The notes beneath the pieces were generated by a model, which saw only the letters and a program-made list of their open reading frames with translations, did not search any database and was not told the origin of the DNA. Positions 23,043 to 33,819 of a stretch of DNA of 64,000 nucleotides are shown here, piece after piece. This DNA comes from Halichoerus grypus (taxonomy: Eukaryota > Chordata > Mammalia > Carnivora > Phocidae). The position numbers and the translations under genes were made by a program. The stretch is taken from the NCBI RefSeq assembly GCF_964656455.1, contig NC_135726.1:34005930-34069929 (forward strand). Direction: 5' to 3'. The first letter of the stretch is position 1. Each line of letters begins with the position of its first letter.

Positions 23043-23240
23043 TTAAAGATTTTATTTATTTATTTGACACAGAGAGAGAGAGCACAAGCAGGGGAAGCAG
23101 CAGAGGGAGAGGGAGAGGCAGACTCCCCGCTGAGCATGGAGCCCAATGTGGGGCTGGATCCCAGTACCCCAAGATCATGACTTGGGCCTTGACCTGATCA
23201 AGAGTTGGCTGCTCAACTGACTGAGCCACCGAGGCACCCC
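23043..23240 (-). mobile_element. Carnivore SINE, minus orientation
   Basis: AAAGATTTTATTTATTTATTTGACAC, GA-rich body, 'caatgtggggctggatccc' and CTGAGCCACCGAGGCACCCC. Target duplication is unclear because the left flank is T/A-rich. Confidence 0.93.
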
Positions 23241-23884
23241 TCATATATGTTTTTAAAACCAGTTTATATCCATCAGCATATATAGGAATTATGAGGTATG
23301 GGGATTATGGAGGAATTATGAGAACTAGCATAAAATTACATATACAATACGGTTCTATAAAAAGCATTGGGATTTGCCATGGAATAATATATGGTCACTT
23401 TAAATTCATTTTGGTTTGCTTCCAATTTGGACCATAATTTTCCTGTACAACCATTTCTCTACTCCCCCTCTCAGAGTTTCTGACTGACTTAGAGTTTTTT
23501 GTTTGTTTTTTGTTTGGGTGTTTTTTTGTTTGTTTGTATCCCTTGCACAATATGTCTTTAACATATTCTTACATTAAAAAAAAAAATGATCTCAACTGAA
23601 GTCCTCCATTTTCCCAGATGCCTCTGTCCTGAACTCCTCCATCTTTCTGCTCTGAGCTGAACTAGTTTCCTTTTCAGCATTACACCGTGTCTTGCATTCA
23701 CTGCTCTCCTGAGTTAAGATCCACTGTTTTCTGGGATCCCTTTTTTCCTTATTTACTTATTTACACATCCTCAAATAGCTTCCTATGAGAGGGAGCACAC
23801 AGGAGTTAAATTTTCTGAGACCTTGCCTGTTTGGAAAAAGTGTTTTGCTTTGCTCTCTTACTTGATAGATGTTTGACTGAGTAT
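23241..23884. other. Unannotated AT-rich stretch with (TTTG)n-type tract
   Basis: A low-complexity GTTT run lies at 23498-23540. The remainder may hold eroded L1 sequence but I cannot assign it. Confidence 0.4.
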
Positions 23885-23900
23885 AGAATTCCAGGTTCAA

Positions 23901-24006
23901 GGAGCACCTGGCTGGCTCAGTTGGAAGAGCATGCAACCCTTGATCTCAGGGTCATGAGCCCCATGTTGGGTAAAAAGATTACTTAAATAAATAAACTTAA
24001 AAAAAA
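23901..24006 (+). mobile_element. Short, older carnivore SINE
   Basis: Short sub-family ('gcacctggctggctcagttggaagagcatgcaac'). Target duplication AGAATTCCAGGTYCAA at 23885-23900 and 24007-24022 with one mismatch. Confidence 0.93.
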
Positions 24007-24022
24007 AGAATTCCAGGTCCAA

Positions 24023-24759
24023 AATGATTTTTTTCTCATAACTGAGAAATTATCTATTGTGTCCAGAGTTGCTGCTAAACAACAGTCTGAAACCAAACCA
24101 ATCCCTATTCCATTCTAGCTGGCTAACTTTGTCTCTTCAGAAACTTTCAGGGCTTCCTATTCCCTTGATATTTTGACATTTCACTAGGATATCTTTTTCA
24201 TTCACTATGGGCACTTTCAATCAAAATTTGAGTCCTTACTCAACTCTTGGAAATTCTCTTCCTTTATTATTTATTTCCTTTTTTTTGTTGGTTTTCTTGC
24301 TTTCTTCTTTCTCTTTAGTTCTCTTTTTTTGCTCTCATAGTTTGACTCTTTACCAAGTTTATTTTCCATCCTTTAATAATTTATTTCATTTTGGCAGTAA
24401 TTTTTCGATCCTTAAAATCATCCTTATTCTCTAATTGCTCTTTCTTCTTAACCTCCTCTTCTTGTTTTATTGATGTGATATTGTTTTGAATGTCTCTGAA
24501 TATATTCATTAGATGGTTTTAAAAATAAGGCTTCTTTCTAATCTTTGAGTTGTCTTTTTTGTTGGTTTGTTTGGGTTTTAAATTTTTGGCTCTTCCCTCT
24601 CATGCTGCTGCTTACCTCAGAAGCTGACTGGCCCAAGGTTTTCCCTTCATATTTAAGAAAGAAAGAGAGGACAGCAATGGTGGGTTCTGCTATTGCTGGG
24701 AGTGACAGACTATTTCACTATGTTCTCTCCAGAAAGGACCTATTTAGGAAGTGGTTGGG
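24023..24759. other. Unannotated T-rich stretch
   Basis: About 740 bp, T-rich on the plus strand from 24200 to 24600. It may be eroded reverse-orientation L1, since the 'gctttgtttt' and 'gagttgtc' style is L1-like, but no diagnostic block is legible. Confidence 0.35.
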
Positions 24760-25143
24760 TGTATTAGTTTCTTAGGGCTGCCATAACAAAATGCCACAGA
24801 CTGGGTGGCTTAAACAACAAATGTATTTTCTCACAGTTCTGGAGGCTGGAAGTGTGAGGTCAAGGTGTCAGCAGGATTGGTTTCTCCAGAGCCCTCTCTC
24901 GCTAGCTTGCAGATGACCACCTTCTCACTGCGTCTTCACATGGCCTTTTCTCCACATACATGCACTCCTGGTGTCTCTTCTTCCTCTTATAAGGACACCA
25001 GTCTTATTGAGTTAGTGCCCCATTCCTATGAACTCATTTATCTTAATTACCTCCTTAAAGACCATATTTCTAAACATAGTCACATTAGAGGTTAGGGCTT
25101 CAACATATGAATTGGGGGGGGAGGCACAATTCAGTCCATAAAA
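24760..25143 (-). mobile_element. MaLR-type solo LTR (MST/MLT1-like), minus orientation
   Basis: The reversed LTR reads 'tgtattagtttcttagggctgccataacaaa', 'cagactgggtggcttaaacaaca', 'ctcacagttctggaggctgga', then 'cttcaacatatgaattgggg' and 'cacaattcagtcc'. These are the hallmark words of mammalian apparent LTR retrotransposons. No internal region adjoins it, so it is a solo LTR. Old and non-coding. Confidence 0.85.
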
Positions 25144-25950
25144 GTTGGACATACATACTGCTGCAGACTGTCAGATCTTGCTTCAGGGTGAACAGGAAGA
25201 AAACCAGCTTTAAGGCAGGTGGGCCCCAAATGTTGAGTGAGCAGGTTTTTCTTATGAGACACTGTGTCAGTTAGGAATGTTTTCAGTAATGCTTTTAAAA
25301 ACACTCCATTAACAGAGGTTTTAAGAAACATAAGAAATCTGGAGATAGATAGTCAAGTACTGGTGCAACAGCTGAGTAAGGTCTTTGAGAAGCCAGACTC
25401 TTTCATCTTTGCTCTCTGCTATCTTAGCATTTTGAGTTTTCATCGTCATGATTGCAAGATGGTCCACAGCTCCAGGCATCCCACACACACTCAGGATAGG
25501 AAGAGTGGGGAGGGGCTGGCTCCAGCCAGATCTGTCCAATTTATTAGGGAAGCAGAGCATGGCAGAAGCTCTCTAGCAGTGTTTCTCTTTGCCCAGATCT
25601 GGACCACCAGCCATAGCTACAAGGAAGGGGGTGGGGGGCTAAAAATGAGTGTCTGACAATGGAAACAGAAGCAAGCATGTATCAGTGCTGAGCATGGGCA
25701 CACAGGCAGCCCCAAATAGAATCGGGGTTCAATGAAGAAGAAGACGGGGGAATAGTTTTTAGGTAAGATAACTAAGTGTGTCTACCACAGATACCAACAC
25801 CCATACCAGAGCTGTACACACTCCTTCTCTGAGACTCATACATCTTCCCTCAACACCTGCCCAAGCAGAGTTGAGAGGCTTTCCTCTCTGCTCCCATGGC
25901 CCTCTTGTTGGCATTAATTCATTGGTTTGGAAACTGCTTAATCTCTGTTT
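25144..25950. other. Unannotated stretch
   Basis: About 800 bp including a plus frame of 130 codons (25264-25656). No domain is recognisable and I do not call a gene. Confidence 0.35.
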
Positions 25951-25954
25951 TCCC

Positions 25955-26060
25955 TCAGGCCTGTGAGCACCATGTGGGAGGAATTGTGTCTTAGTCATTT
26001 TGGGATTCCCTAGGGCCAGCAAAGAGCCTGACCCAGAATAGGGCCTTTGATACATATTGA
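25955..26060 (+). repeat. L2-type LINE 3' tail
   Basis: 'tgtgagcaccatgtgggaggaattgtgtctta' followed by 'agagcctgacccagaatagg' and 'tgatgaaggaaag' follow the L2 tail order. A purine-rich GGAAA tract (26064-26125) trails it. Confidence 0.5.
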
Positions 26061-26125
26061 TGAAGGAAAGAAAGAAGGGAAAGGTGGAGGGGAATGGGAA
26101 AAGGGAAGGGGAAGCAAGGCAGTAA

Positions 26126-27600
26126 TCAGTTCCCTTTGGATTCTTCTTCCGGCTCCTGATAACAATGTCTGCAGATTTGGGGTTTTGGAGATTTTAGTAT
26201 AGTATGGTCTAAATTGAACTTCATAGAACTCTCAGATGTGCAAAGAAAACATGGCCTCTTTGGGTTTTCAGTGTCTGATGAGCCCACATTCTACAAAGAA
26301 GTGAGAGTCAGGAAGAAGAGCTGTATTCAGGCTAGTCTAGTAAACAGGAGTTGAGAGCAATAATTTCACAGCTCCTTTGCATCACGTCTCCCTTCTCCCC
26401 AAGATGTGTCTTGGTATAGAGGATCCCTGAGCCCTGGAGATGGCAGAAGCATTACTCTTACCCAGGCAGTGCCCCGTGGGTACTCACTGGTCTCTAAGGC
26501 TGAGCATCTCTTCTCCCTGCCCTCCGGGACTAATGGCCCTTGAAGTATGACTATCCACCTGGCCTCTACTACTAATGTCCTAGGCTTTGACCATGGCAGC
26601 CACTTCATCAGACATGGGCCTCTGGTAGTCCACAGGTCCTCTCAGGCTCTCTGCATCCTTCAATGGGACATGGGTTCCTGAATGCCACACCTTGGAGAGC
26701 CAAGGTATTCTGCCATAGACTAGTTGTTGCAGTTGCCTTTGGCACCACACCCTCGCATCTCTCCTATGTCCTGTTGAAATGGTGCTAAACTAGAGGATAG
26801 GGTTCTCCTCAGGACTGGCAGTCATCCCTAGACTGTGTTCAGAGAAGTGGATCATGAGCTTGTGTTCTAAGGACCCGCTATTCCCAACAGGATGAGCCTA
26901 AAACCCCTACCTCCTCACTTAAGGGACTTAACATAGCTTAACTCCAACAGCAGACATGGTTTCTGCAGGGAGAAAAACCAGCCCACCAATATAGGAGCGT
27001 AAATATTGTTTCAAAATATCATCCTAGTACAAAACTGATCCACATAAATTTGCAGAGAGGAAATATTTATTATAAATATACAGCTATCTCACACGGACCC
27101 TGTGAGGCAAGAAGTGAAGCAGAAATGGCAGGATATGGCTGCCTCACAATCCCTTACAGTAACTAACACTTTTCTCAGTGTCAGATACAGATTCTCAAGA
27201 GAGAAACCGATTGCCCAGCTTGAGTCCTAACCAGGTACAAACATGGCTTCTGGGACATGTAAGAGAGGACCCTGTGGGGGTAGTTTTTCTAGAAGGAGAA
27301 AAATGGGTGTTTATGGGTATGGCAGATAATTGAAATTGTCTATTCTGATGGAGACTCAAAGAACTGATAAAAATGAACTTAGAGAGGTTCTCAAAACAAT
27401 ATAAACATACCTCATTAAATAACAGCATTGTCTAAGAAAAGATAAATGTTGTGTTTTTAGCCAATATTCAGTATAAATATGTGCTTTCCAAATATTTTCT
27501 TCATAGGAAGATAGTTGACCTGCCATTTCTGCCATGTTAATTCTTTTGTGGGATACTTATATGTTCTGTCTCTCTTGCATAAGAGTCATAAGGTGATAGT
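26126..27600. other. Unannotated intergenic stretch
   Basis: About 1.5 kb without a recognised repeat, exon or regulatory signal. 26340-26950 has longish low-GC-skew frames (80 codons at most). Confidence 0.4.
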
Positions 27601-27604
27601 GATT

Positions 27605-28890
27605 CTTAAATATGACACTAAAATCACAAACAACAACACAAATAAATTGAACTTCATTAAAATTACAAACTTTTGTTCATCAAAGGACATTATCAAGAAA
27701 AGGAAAACACAACCTATAAAATGGAAGAAAATATTTACAAATAATATATCTGATAAGGACTTAACATCCAGAATATGTTAAAAAAAAAACAAAAACTCCA
27801 GAAACTCAACAACAAAGAGACAAACAATTAAGAAGCGGGCAAAGAACTTAAATAGATATTTCTCCAAAGAAGACATACACATGGCCAACAAACATATGAA
27901 GAGATGTTCAACATCACTAATCATTAGGGAAATGCAAATCAAAACCATTAAGATACCACTTCACACCTACTAGAATGGCTTTAATTAAAAAAAAAAAAAA
28001 CTGAAAGTAAGTGTTGGTAAGAATTTGGAGAAATGTGGAGCCCTTGTCCATTGCTGATCAGAATGTAAAATGGTGCAGCCACTGTGGAAAACAGTTTAGT
28101 ACTGCCTTAAAAAGTTAAACTGAATTACCATATGACCCAGCAATTCCATTCTCAGGTATGTACTCAAAAAAAAAAAAAAAAAGGAAAGAGGGACTCATAA
28201 AGATAGTTGTACACCAATGTTTATTACAGCTTTATTTACAGTAGTCAAAAGATGGAAACGAACCAAGTGTTCATCAACAGATAAATGAAGACATAAAAGT
28301 GGCATATCCATACAGCTGGATATAATTTAGACATAAAAAGGAATGTGTCCAAAATTCTGATTCATCTACAACACGGATGAACCTTGAAAACATTACACCA
28401 AGTGAAATAAGCCAGATGCAAAGGACAAATATACGATTCCACTTACACGAAATATCTAGAATAGACAAATTCATAGAGTCAGACAGTAGATTAGAAGTTA
28501 CCAGGGGCAGAGGATGAGGAGAATGGGTTTTTTCCTCAAGGTTTACAGAGTTTCTGTTTGGGGTAATGCAGAAATTTTTGGAAATGGATAACGCTGATGG
28601 TTGCACAATGCTGTGAATGGAATTAATGCCGCTTAAAAATGGTTAAAACGACATCTTTTATGTTAAAGATTTTAAATATTTGAGAGAGAGAGAGCAGGGG
28701 GAGGGGCAGAGGGAGAGAGAGAGAATCTCAAGCAGACTCCGCGCTGGGCTGAGCTTGGAGCCCAACACAGGGCTCGATCTCATGACCCTGAGATCACAAC
28801 CTGAGCCGAAACCAAGAGCCAGATGTTCAACCAACTGAGCCACTCAGGCACCCAATATCTTTTATGTTATATATTTTTAAACCACACAAA
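27605..28890 (+). mobile_element. Old L1 (L1M class), ORF2 3' part and 3' UTR, with nested SINE
   Basis: Legible L1 blocks: 'attaaaattacaaacttttg', 'aaatggaagaaaatatttac', 'acatggccaacaaacatatgaa', 'tggtgcagccactgtggaaaac', 'tatgacccagcaattcc', 'gatgaaccttgaaaacatta' and a 3' UTR starting 'agaagttaccaggggcagagg'. Poly-A-like runs at 27987 and 28167 are internal expansions. A SINE (28666-28856) split the 3' end. Confidence 0.9.
28666..28856 (-). mobile_element. Carnivore SINE nested in the L1M 3' UTR
   Basis: Minus-strand SINE with GAGAGAGAGAGCAGGGGGAG body and CTGAGCCACTCAGGCACC head. Perfect duplication ATCTTTTATGTTA at 28653-28665 and 28857-28869. Confidence 0.95.
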
Positions 28891-29390
28891 CACAAGAAAA
28901 GAATCATGAGGATGCTGGATGAGAATTCTCAGCACTATTTTGTGCAGAACATGGGAGCCAGGTCTGCTGACATGACTATCATTAACCCTACTTGCTTCCT
29001 TTGTGACAAAAAAAGAAAAGAAAGAAAAATATAAGGAGATGGCAAAAGAGCAAAAGGGACATCGTTATCTGTACCTTCTCTTGTCTTATGTGGAAGGGGG
29101 AAATATCATACTGTAATTATCATGAAATGTAATTGAAAGGTACAGGGGGGTTGAGTGCATGGCAGTGTTCTCCTTTAAGATGTGTGGAGGCTATTATGTG
29201 TTTATCTCTCTTTGAACTGATAGCTGCACCCAGGTTTATTAGTTACTGTGCATATCCACATCTAAGGATATGGTTGTGTGGGTGGTTGAATTCCCCGGAT
29301 GGAAGGAAATTCACCATATGACAACTGGAGATAATAGACAATGAGATCCATGTCTGCCAAACGTTGAAACTAATACCATTGCTATGTTCT
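28891..29390. other. Unannotated stretch
   Basis: About 500 bp between two old L1 fragments. Nothing recognisable. Confidence 0.4.
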
Positions 29391-29394
29391 TATA

Positions 29395-30150
29395 AAATGA
29401 CGAGGTTTGACCCAGCAATTCCAGTCCTAGTTATGTACCTAAGAGAAATGAAACACACACCTGTACAAAAACCTGTGCACATTATTCATATTAGCCAAAA
29501 AGTGGATACAACCAAATAGTCATCAACCAGTGAATGGATAAATAAAATGTGGTATAGCTCACACTGTGGAATATTGTTCATCGATGAAAGGAATGAAGAA
29601 CTGATCCATGCTACAACTTTTATGAACCAAAACATATGCCAGGTGAATGAAGCCAAACACAAAATACCATATACAGTATGATTCCATTCATGTGCAATGT
29701 CCAGAACAGGTGGATCTAGAGAGACAGAAAGTAGATTAATGATTGCCTGGAGCTAGGCGGATGGGGGAATAAGGGGTGACCGCTACTGGGTGTGGAGTTT
29801 CTTTTGGTGAAAATAAAAACGTTTTAAACAATAGATTGTGGGGCACCTGGGTGGCTCAGTCAGTTAAGCATCTGACTCTTGATTTCGGCTCAGGTCATGA
29901 TCTCAGGGTCGTGAGATTGAGTCCTGTGTTGGGCTCTGCACTGAGCGTGAAGCCTGCTTACGATTCTCTCTCCCCTCTTGCTCTCTCTCCCTCGATTAAT
30001 TAATTAATTAAAATAAAAAACAAATTAAAAAATATATTGATGATCATTGCACAGTTCCATGAATATCCTGAAAACCATTGGACTATACACTTGAAATAGG
30101 TGAGTTATATGGTATGTGAATAATATCTCAACAAGACTGTTACATAAATA
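29395..30150 (+). mobile_element. Old L1 (L1M class) 3' part, with nested SINE
   Basis: Blocks 'tttgacccagcaattcc', 'atgaatggataaataaaatgtggtat' and 'ggaatgaagaactgatccatgc', then the L1M 3' UTR. It resumes after the SINE with 'ttgcacagttccatgaat' and 'actatacacttgaaataggtgag'. The 5' boundary is abrupt. Confidence 0.85.
29840..30025 (+). mobile_element. Carnivore SINE nested in an old L1
   Basis: GGGGCACCTGGGTGGCTCAGTCAGTTAAGCATCTGACTC-type head (split here across 29840-29880), 'ctctgcactgagcgtgaagcc', CT-rich body, and an ATTAATTAATTAA tail rather than the usual AAATAAATAAA. Confidence 0.92.
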
Positions 30151-30164
30151 AATAAACTGAAGAG

Positions 30165-30477
30165 ATCTTGGATGACCAGCTGTGAGGACTAAGGGAAAGG
30201 CAGATGTCCAAGGGTATTTCTGAGTCTTCAGTTTCAAATATAATTCCCTATGGGTTACAGTGTTCTAGTTTTTAAAAAGTGGTTATTAACATAGGATGAA
30301 AACATCGACATTGAATTAAACAGAACTAAAAACCTAAATTACAAAAAAAAAAAAAAAAAGCCAAAAAACTGTGTGTATTTTAAAACCAATGATGAGGGGC
30401 TTAAATTGTATTTGATAGATAATTTACTTTGAGAGATGCAGAGAGAAAATTACCCTTTCTGAGTTACATTAAGGTAA
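30165..30477. other. Unannotated stretch ending in an A-run
   Basis: Holds an 18-base A-run at about 30342-30359; otherwise nothing recognisable. Confidence 0.4.
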
Positions 30478-31260
30478 TGATTTTTTATAGCTTTATTGAG
30501 ATACAATTCACATGCTATACATTTCACCCACTTAAAGTGTACAACTCAATGGTTTTTAGTACATTCATAGTTGTACAACCACCACCACAATTCATTTTAG
30601 AGAATCTTATTCACCCCCAAAAGAAACCCTGTGCCCTTCAGCAATCATGCCTCAGTCCCCCTACCCATCCCTAACCCTAGGCCACCACTAATCTTTCTGT
30701 CTGTATACATTTGCCTCTTCTGGACATCTTACATCATACTTCTTCATTTTATTGATGAATAATACTCCACTGTACAGATATACCACATTTTATTTATCTG
30801 TGTATCAGTTGATAGACACCCGGGTTGTTTCTATTTTTGGCCAGGATGAATAATGCTGCTGTGAACATTAGCATACAAGTTTTTATGTGGACATAGGCTT
30901 AATTTTTTTTCCTGCTATATATGTAGGAGTGGAATTGCTGGTCATAGGTCACTCACTTTTTTGGTGCTGCCAGACTGTTTTCCAAAGTGGCTGTACCATT
31001 TCACCTCCCCACCAGCAGTGTGGGAGTGTTCTGATTTCTCCACATCCTCGTCAACACTTGTTATTCTTTTTTTTTTTTTTTTAAGATTTTAGTTTTATGT
31101 CTATATCCAGTGTGGGGCTCGGACTTACAACCCCGAGATCAAGAGTCACACACTCCACCGACTGAGGCCTCCAGGTGCCTCTGTCAATACTTCCTATCAT
31201 TCTTTTTTGTGTGATAGCCATCCAGTGGGCGCAAAGTGGTATCTCACTGGTTTTGATGCT
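30478..31260 (-). mobile_element. Old L1 (L1M class), minus orientation, with nested SINE
   Basis: Reverse-orientation 3' UTR ('ttatagctttattgagatacaattcacatg') followed by reversed ORF2 blocks: 'gatgaataatgctgctgtgaac', 'ggagtggaattgctggtcat', 'ccaccagcagtgtgggagtgtt' and 'tggtatctcactggttttg'. It is convergent with the plus-strand L1 just to the left. Confidence 0.9.
31067..31182 (-). mobile_element. Short, older carnivore SINE nested in L1M
   Basis: Poly-T, 'aagattttagttttatgtctatatcc', 'gtgtggggctcggac', 'accccgagatcaagagtcacac' and 'accgactgaggcc'. Flanked by imperfect copies of GTCAAYACTT plus a T-rich word. Confidence 0.82.
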
Positions 31261-31329
31261 GTGCATCTTGTCGTGTGTCCGGTTGACATTTGAATTCTTT
31301 CTCCTAACTCCTCTGTCCCCTGCCTGTTT

Positions 31330-31740
31330 AGGCATTTGCCATCTCTTCCCCCACTGGTTTGCATGCCTCCTAACTGGCCTTTCCATCTTGCATTCTACGC
31401 CCTACAATGCAGTCACAGACCCTATTGCTTTCTGCCTAAAACCATGAATGATTCCCAGTTGCCCACGGAACAGAGCCCTCACTGTTGAGGATGGCGTGCA
31501 AGGTTCTCCACTGTCTCTCTCGCATCTTTCTGTGTCCCCTCTCTCTGTTTCCCCCTGTGCAGCTGTGTGATGCCTTTGCCCATGCTGTTCCCTCTGCTTG
31601 ACATCCCTTCCCTGCAGTGTCCCCCTGGTCAGCACTTGCTTATCCTTCACAACTTAGTTCAACTAGAATCTTCTGGGTGAAGCCCGACAGGGCCCTCAGT
31701 TTCCTGCACAACTCAAAGGGATGCCATGCTCATTGTAATC
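31330..31740 (+). mobile_element. L2 LINE, plus orientation (left part)
   Basis: Order of words matches the L2 3' region: 'ctcctaactggcc', 'tgcctaaaaccatgaatgattcccagttgcc', 'cctttgcccatgctgttccctctgcttgacatccc', 'cttatccttcac' and 'ttctgggtgaagcc'. It is split by the following hAT element. Confidence 0.75.
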
Positions 31741-31745
31741 TATGT

Positions 31746-32036
31746 CAGGGATCAGCAAAATAAGCCCCTGGGCCAAACCCAGCCCACCACCTGTTTTTGT
31801 AGCGTGCATGAACTAAGAAGGATTTTTATGCTTGGGGGTGGTTGAAAATAAATGAAAAGTAGAATAGTTCATGACTCAGTTTGGCTGGAACACAGCCATG
31901 CTTATTTCTTTACATATTGTCTGTAGGTACATTTGTGCTACAGCAGAGTTGTGGAATTGCAACAGAGACTGTGTGGCCCTCAAAGCATAAAATATTTACT
32001 ATCTGGCCCTTCCCAGAGGGAGTTTACCAAACCCTG
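31746..32036 (+). mobile_element. Non-autonomous hAT (Charlie-type) DNA transposon
   Basis: The ends are inverted: CAGGGATCAG at the left and the complement of CAGGGTTTGG at the right. 8-bp flanks ATCTATGT / GTCTAAGT agree at six positions, as for an old hAT target duplication. Internal words 'ttggctggaacacagccatgc' and 'aaaatatttactatctggccc' are characteristic. No transposase is encoded. Confidence 0.82.
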
Positions 32037-32049
32037 GTCTAAGTGAATG

Positions 32050-32315
32050 GCGCCCCAGAGTTATGCTGTGTAGAACCTGTGTGGATGTGCTCCGACAGCC
32101 CTGACCCCAGGCTCCCCCGGAACTGGCTTTATGCCTCAGCTCTAACATTCATCGTGTGGCGTAATACTTTGGTTTCTTCTCCCACAGACCCTGTGCCCCA
32201 AACCCTGAGGTCGGCTCTGTGAGTCTCATTCACCTTTGTGCCCTCAGAGTGTAATCAGGGCCTGGCACAGAGAAAGACCTCAATAAATGTCTGTACTACT
32301 GCATTGAATGAAATC
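32050..32315 (+). mobile_element. L2 LINE 3' tail, resuming after the hAT insertion
   Basis: 'gtgtaatcagggcctggcacagagaaagacctcaataaatgtctg' broken over 32251-32295 is a good L2 tail, ending in 'gaatgaaat'. Confidence 0.65.
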
Positions 32316-32319
32316 TTTC

Positions 32320-33170
32320 CTGGACACTGAGGGTGAACTAATAAGACACTGAAGAGTTCAGGATTAAGGTGACTCATAAAAATGATAGTAGCATGCAGGC
32401 AAAATTCTAGCTCCATTGTTTCTGACTTCTAAAAGCATTCACATGCCAACGTTATGTGTGTGATTCGAGCCTCTCTTCTCCCAGAGAAGCACTACCTGGC
32501 ATATTTCTTTGAATCCGATTAAAATCGCTGTGGTTGGGATGTTGGAGAGGCTGGGGATAGCCCAGGCTGCACAGAGTTGAGAGTCAAGCCCCTGGAACAT
32601 GGTTCCAGCTAGGATAGGTTAATGTCGAGAGGTTTGGCAAAATCACAGGGATCTTTGTGAAGAGGAAGCCTGGGCTAGTTTGGAGAAGGCGGGAGAGTAA
32701 GAACTTTGAAGCTGTTACACTCACAAACTATTTGTGGAATGCAGGGGAAAGGCACCAGCCCATACTTTTGTGCTGAGTACTGTGAAAAGGAGGCCCCTGG
32801 CCTCCCTCATCTCATTCGGTCCCCAGGGAAACCGATTTCAGCTGAGGGCACAGACCCAGAGGGGTGAGGCTGCTCGTCCATACAGGCCCATCATGCTCTT
32901 GAGTCCGGCCAGCCCCAGCGTCACTAGCCCCCAGCCTGGACCTCTCTGTCTCCCTTAGGCTCAGGGAAATCACCAAGTTCCTGTTTTCAGCGAGGGCCTT
33001 CCACACACCTTTGTTGTTCTCAGTTTCTCTCTGGTTGCCTGAGGAGTCCTACCCTCCCAACATGAATTAAAAGGCCTTTGGAGAACTGTCCTCTGTCTCC
33101 CCTCACCATCGGCGTCTTCCTTCCGTCTCTGTTCATGTCCCTCACCACAGGTCTCCAGCCAGCCCAAGAG
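32320..33170. other. Unannotated intergenic stretch
   Basis: About 850 bp without recognised repeats or exons. Confidence 0.4.
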
Positions 33171-33174
33171 AACT

Positions 33175-33412
33175 GTAAAATAATAGCTAAGACTTATTCG
33201 GGGCTTATCATGTGCTGTTCTAAGCAATTTCCCCCATGCTGTCTCATTTATATCCCATGAAGCAGGTGCAATCATCAGTCCTGTTTTATAGATGAGGAAA
33301 CTGAGCACAGAGAGGTTAAATAACTTGCCTAGGGTCACACAGCCTGTGAGTGGTAGAGTTGGAATTTGAACTCAGGCAGTCTGACTTGAGAAAGCATAAG
33401 GGCTTAACCATT
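33175..33412 (+). repeat. Nearly full-length MIR SINE, plus orientation
   Basis: The best-preserved MIR of the window. In order: 'aatagctaagacttattcggggcttatcatgtgc', 'ttctaagcaattt', 'gatgaggaaactgagcacagag', 'taaataacttgcctagggtcacacagc', 'gtggtagagttggaatttgaactcaggcagtctgactt' and 'ggcttaaccatt'. Confidence 0.93.
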
Positions 33413-33439
33413 TCTTGCAGATGCCATTTCTTTTCATTT

Positions 33440-33815
33440 TTTTCAATGGGCCATCCTCTATCTGCCTTCCAAATCTTTGCACTTGCACTTCCCTTTTACT
33501 AATATGCTCTCCACCTCGCTTGACTAACTCTTCTCATTCCTTAGCTCTCAGCTAAAATACCACCTCCTCTGGGAAGCTTTCCCTGATCCCCCAGTCTGTC
33601 TGTGGCTCAGCTATCATTCCCATAGCACCCTCTGATCTTCTCCCTGTCCTTTGCTGCCATAGCTGTTTATAAGCCTGCCTCCCCCACCCAGCCGTAGGCT
33701 CTGTGAAGCCCAGGAACATGCTTGTTGCGAGAATGATGTTCTTGCTCTGACACTTGGCCTGACCCAAACTAGGCACTTCATACGTATTTGCGGGATGAAC
33801 AAATCTGGCAGTGAA
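33440..33815 (+). mobile_element. L2 LINE 3' region
   Basis: 'ttagctctcagctaaaataccacctcctctgggaagctttccctgatccccc' spread over 33541-33592 is diagnostic. It continues through 'atagcaccctctgatct' to a tail near 33805 ('gggatgaacaaatctgg'). Confidence 0.78.
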
Positions 33816-33819
33816 CTTC

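Noticed and set aside
24207..24434. Hydrophobic 75-codon frame resembling a membrane protein
   Set aside because: T-rich DNA automatically encodes Phe/Leu/Ser; no start context, neighbours or conserved motif.
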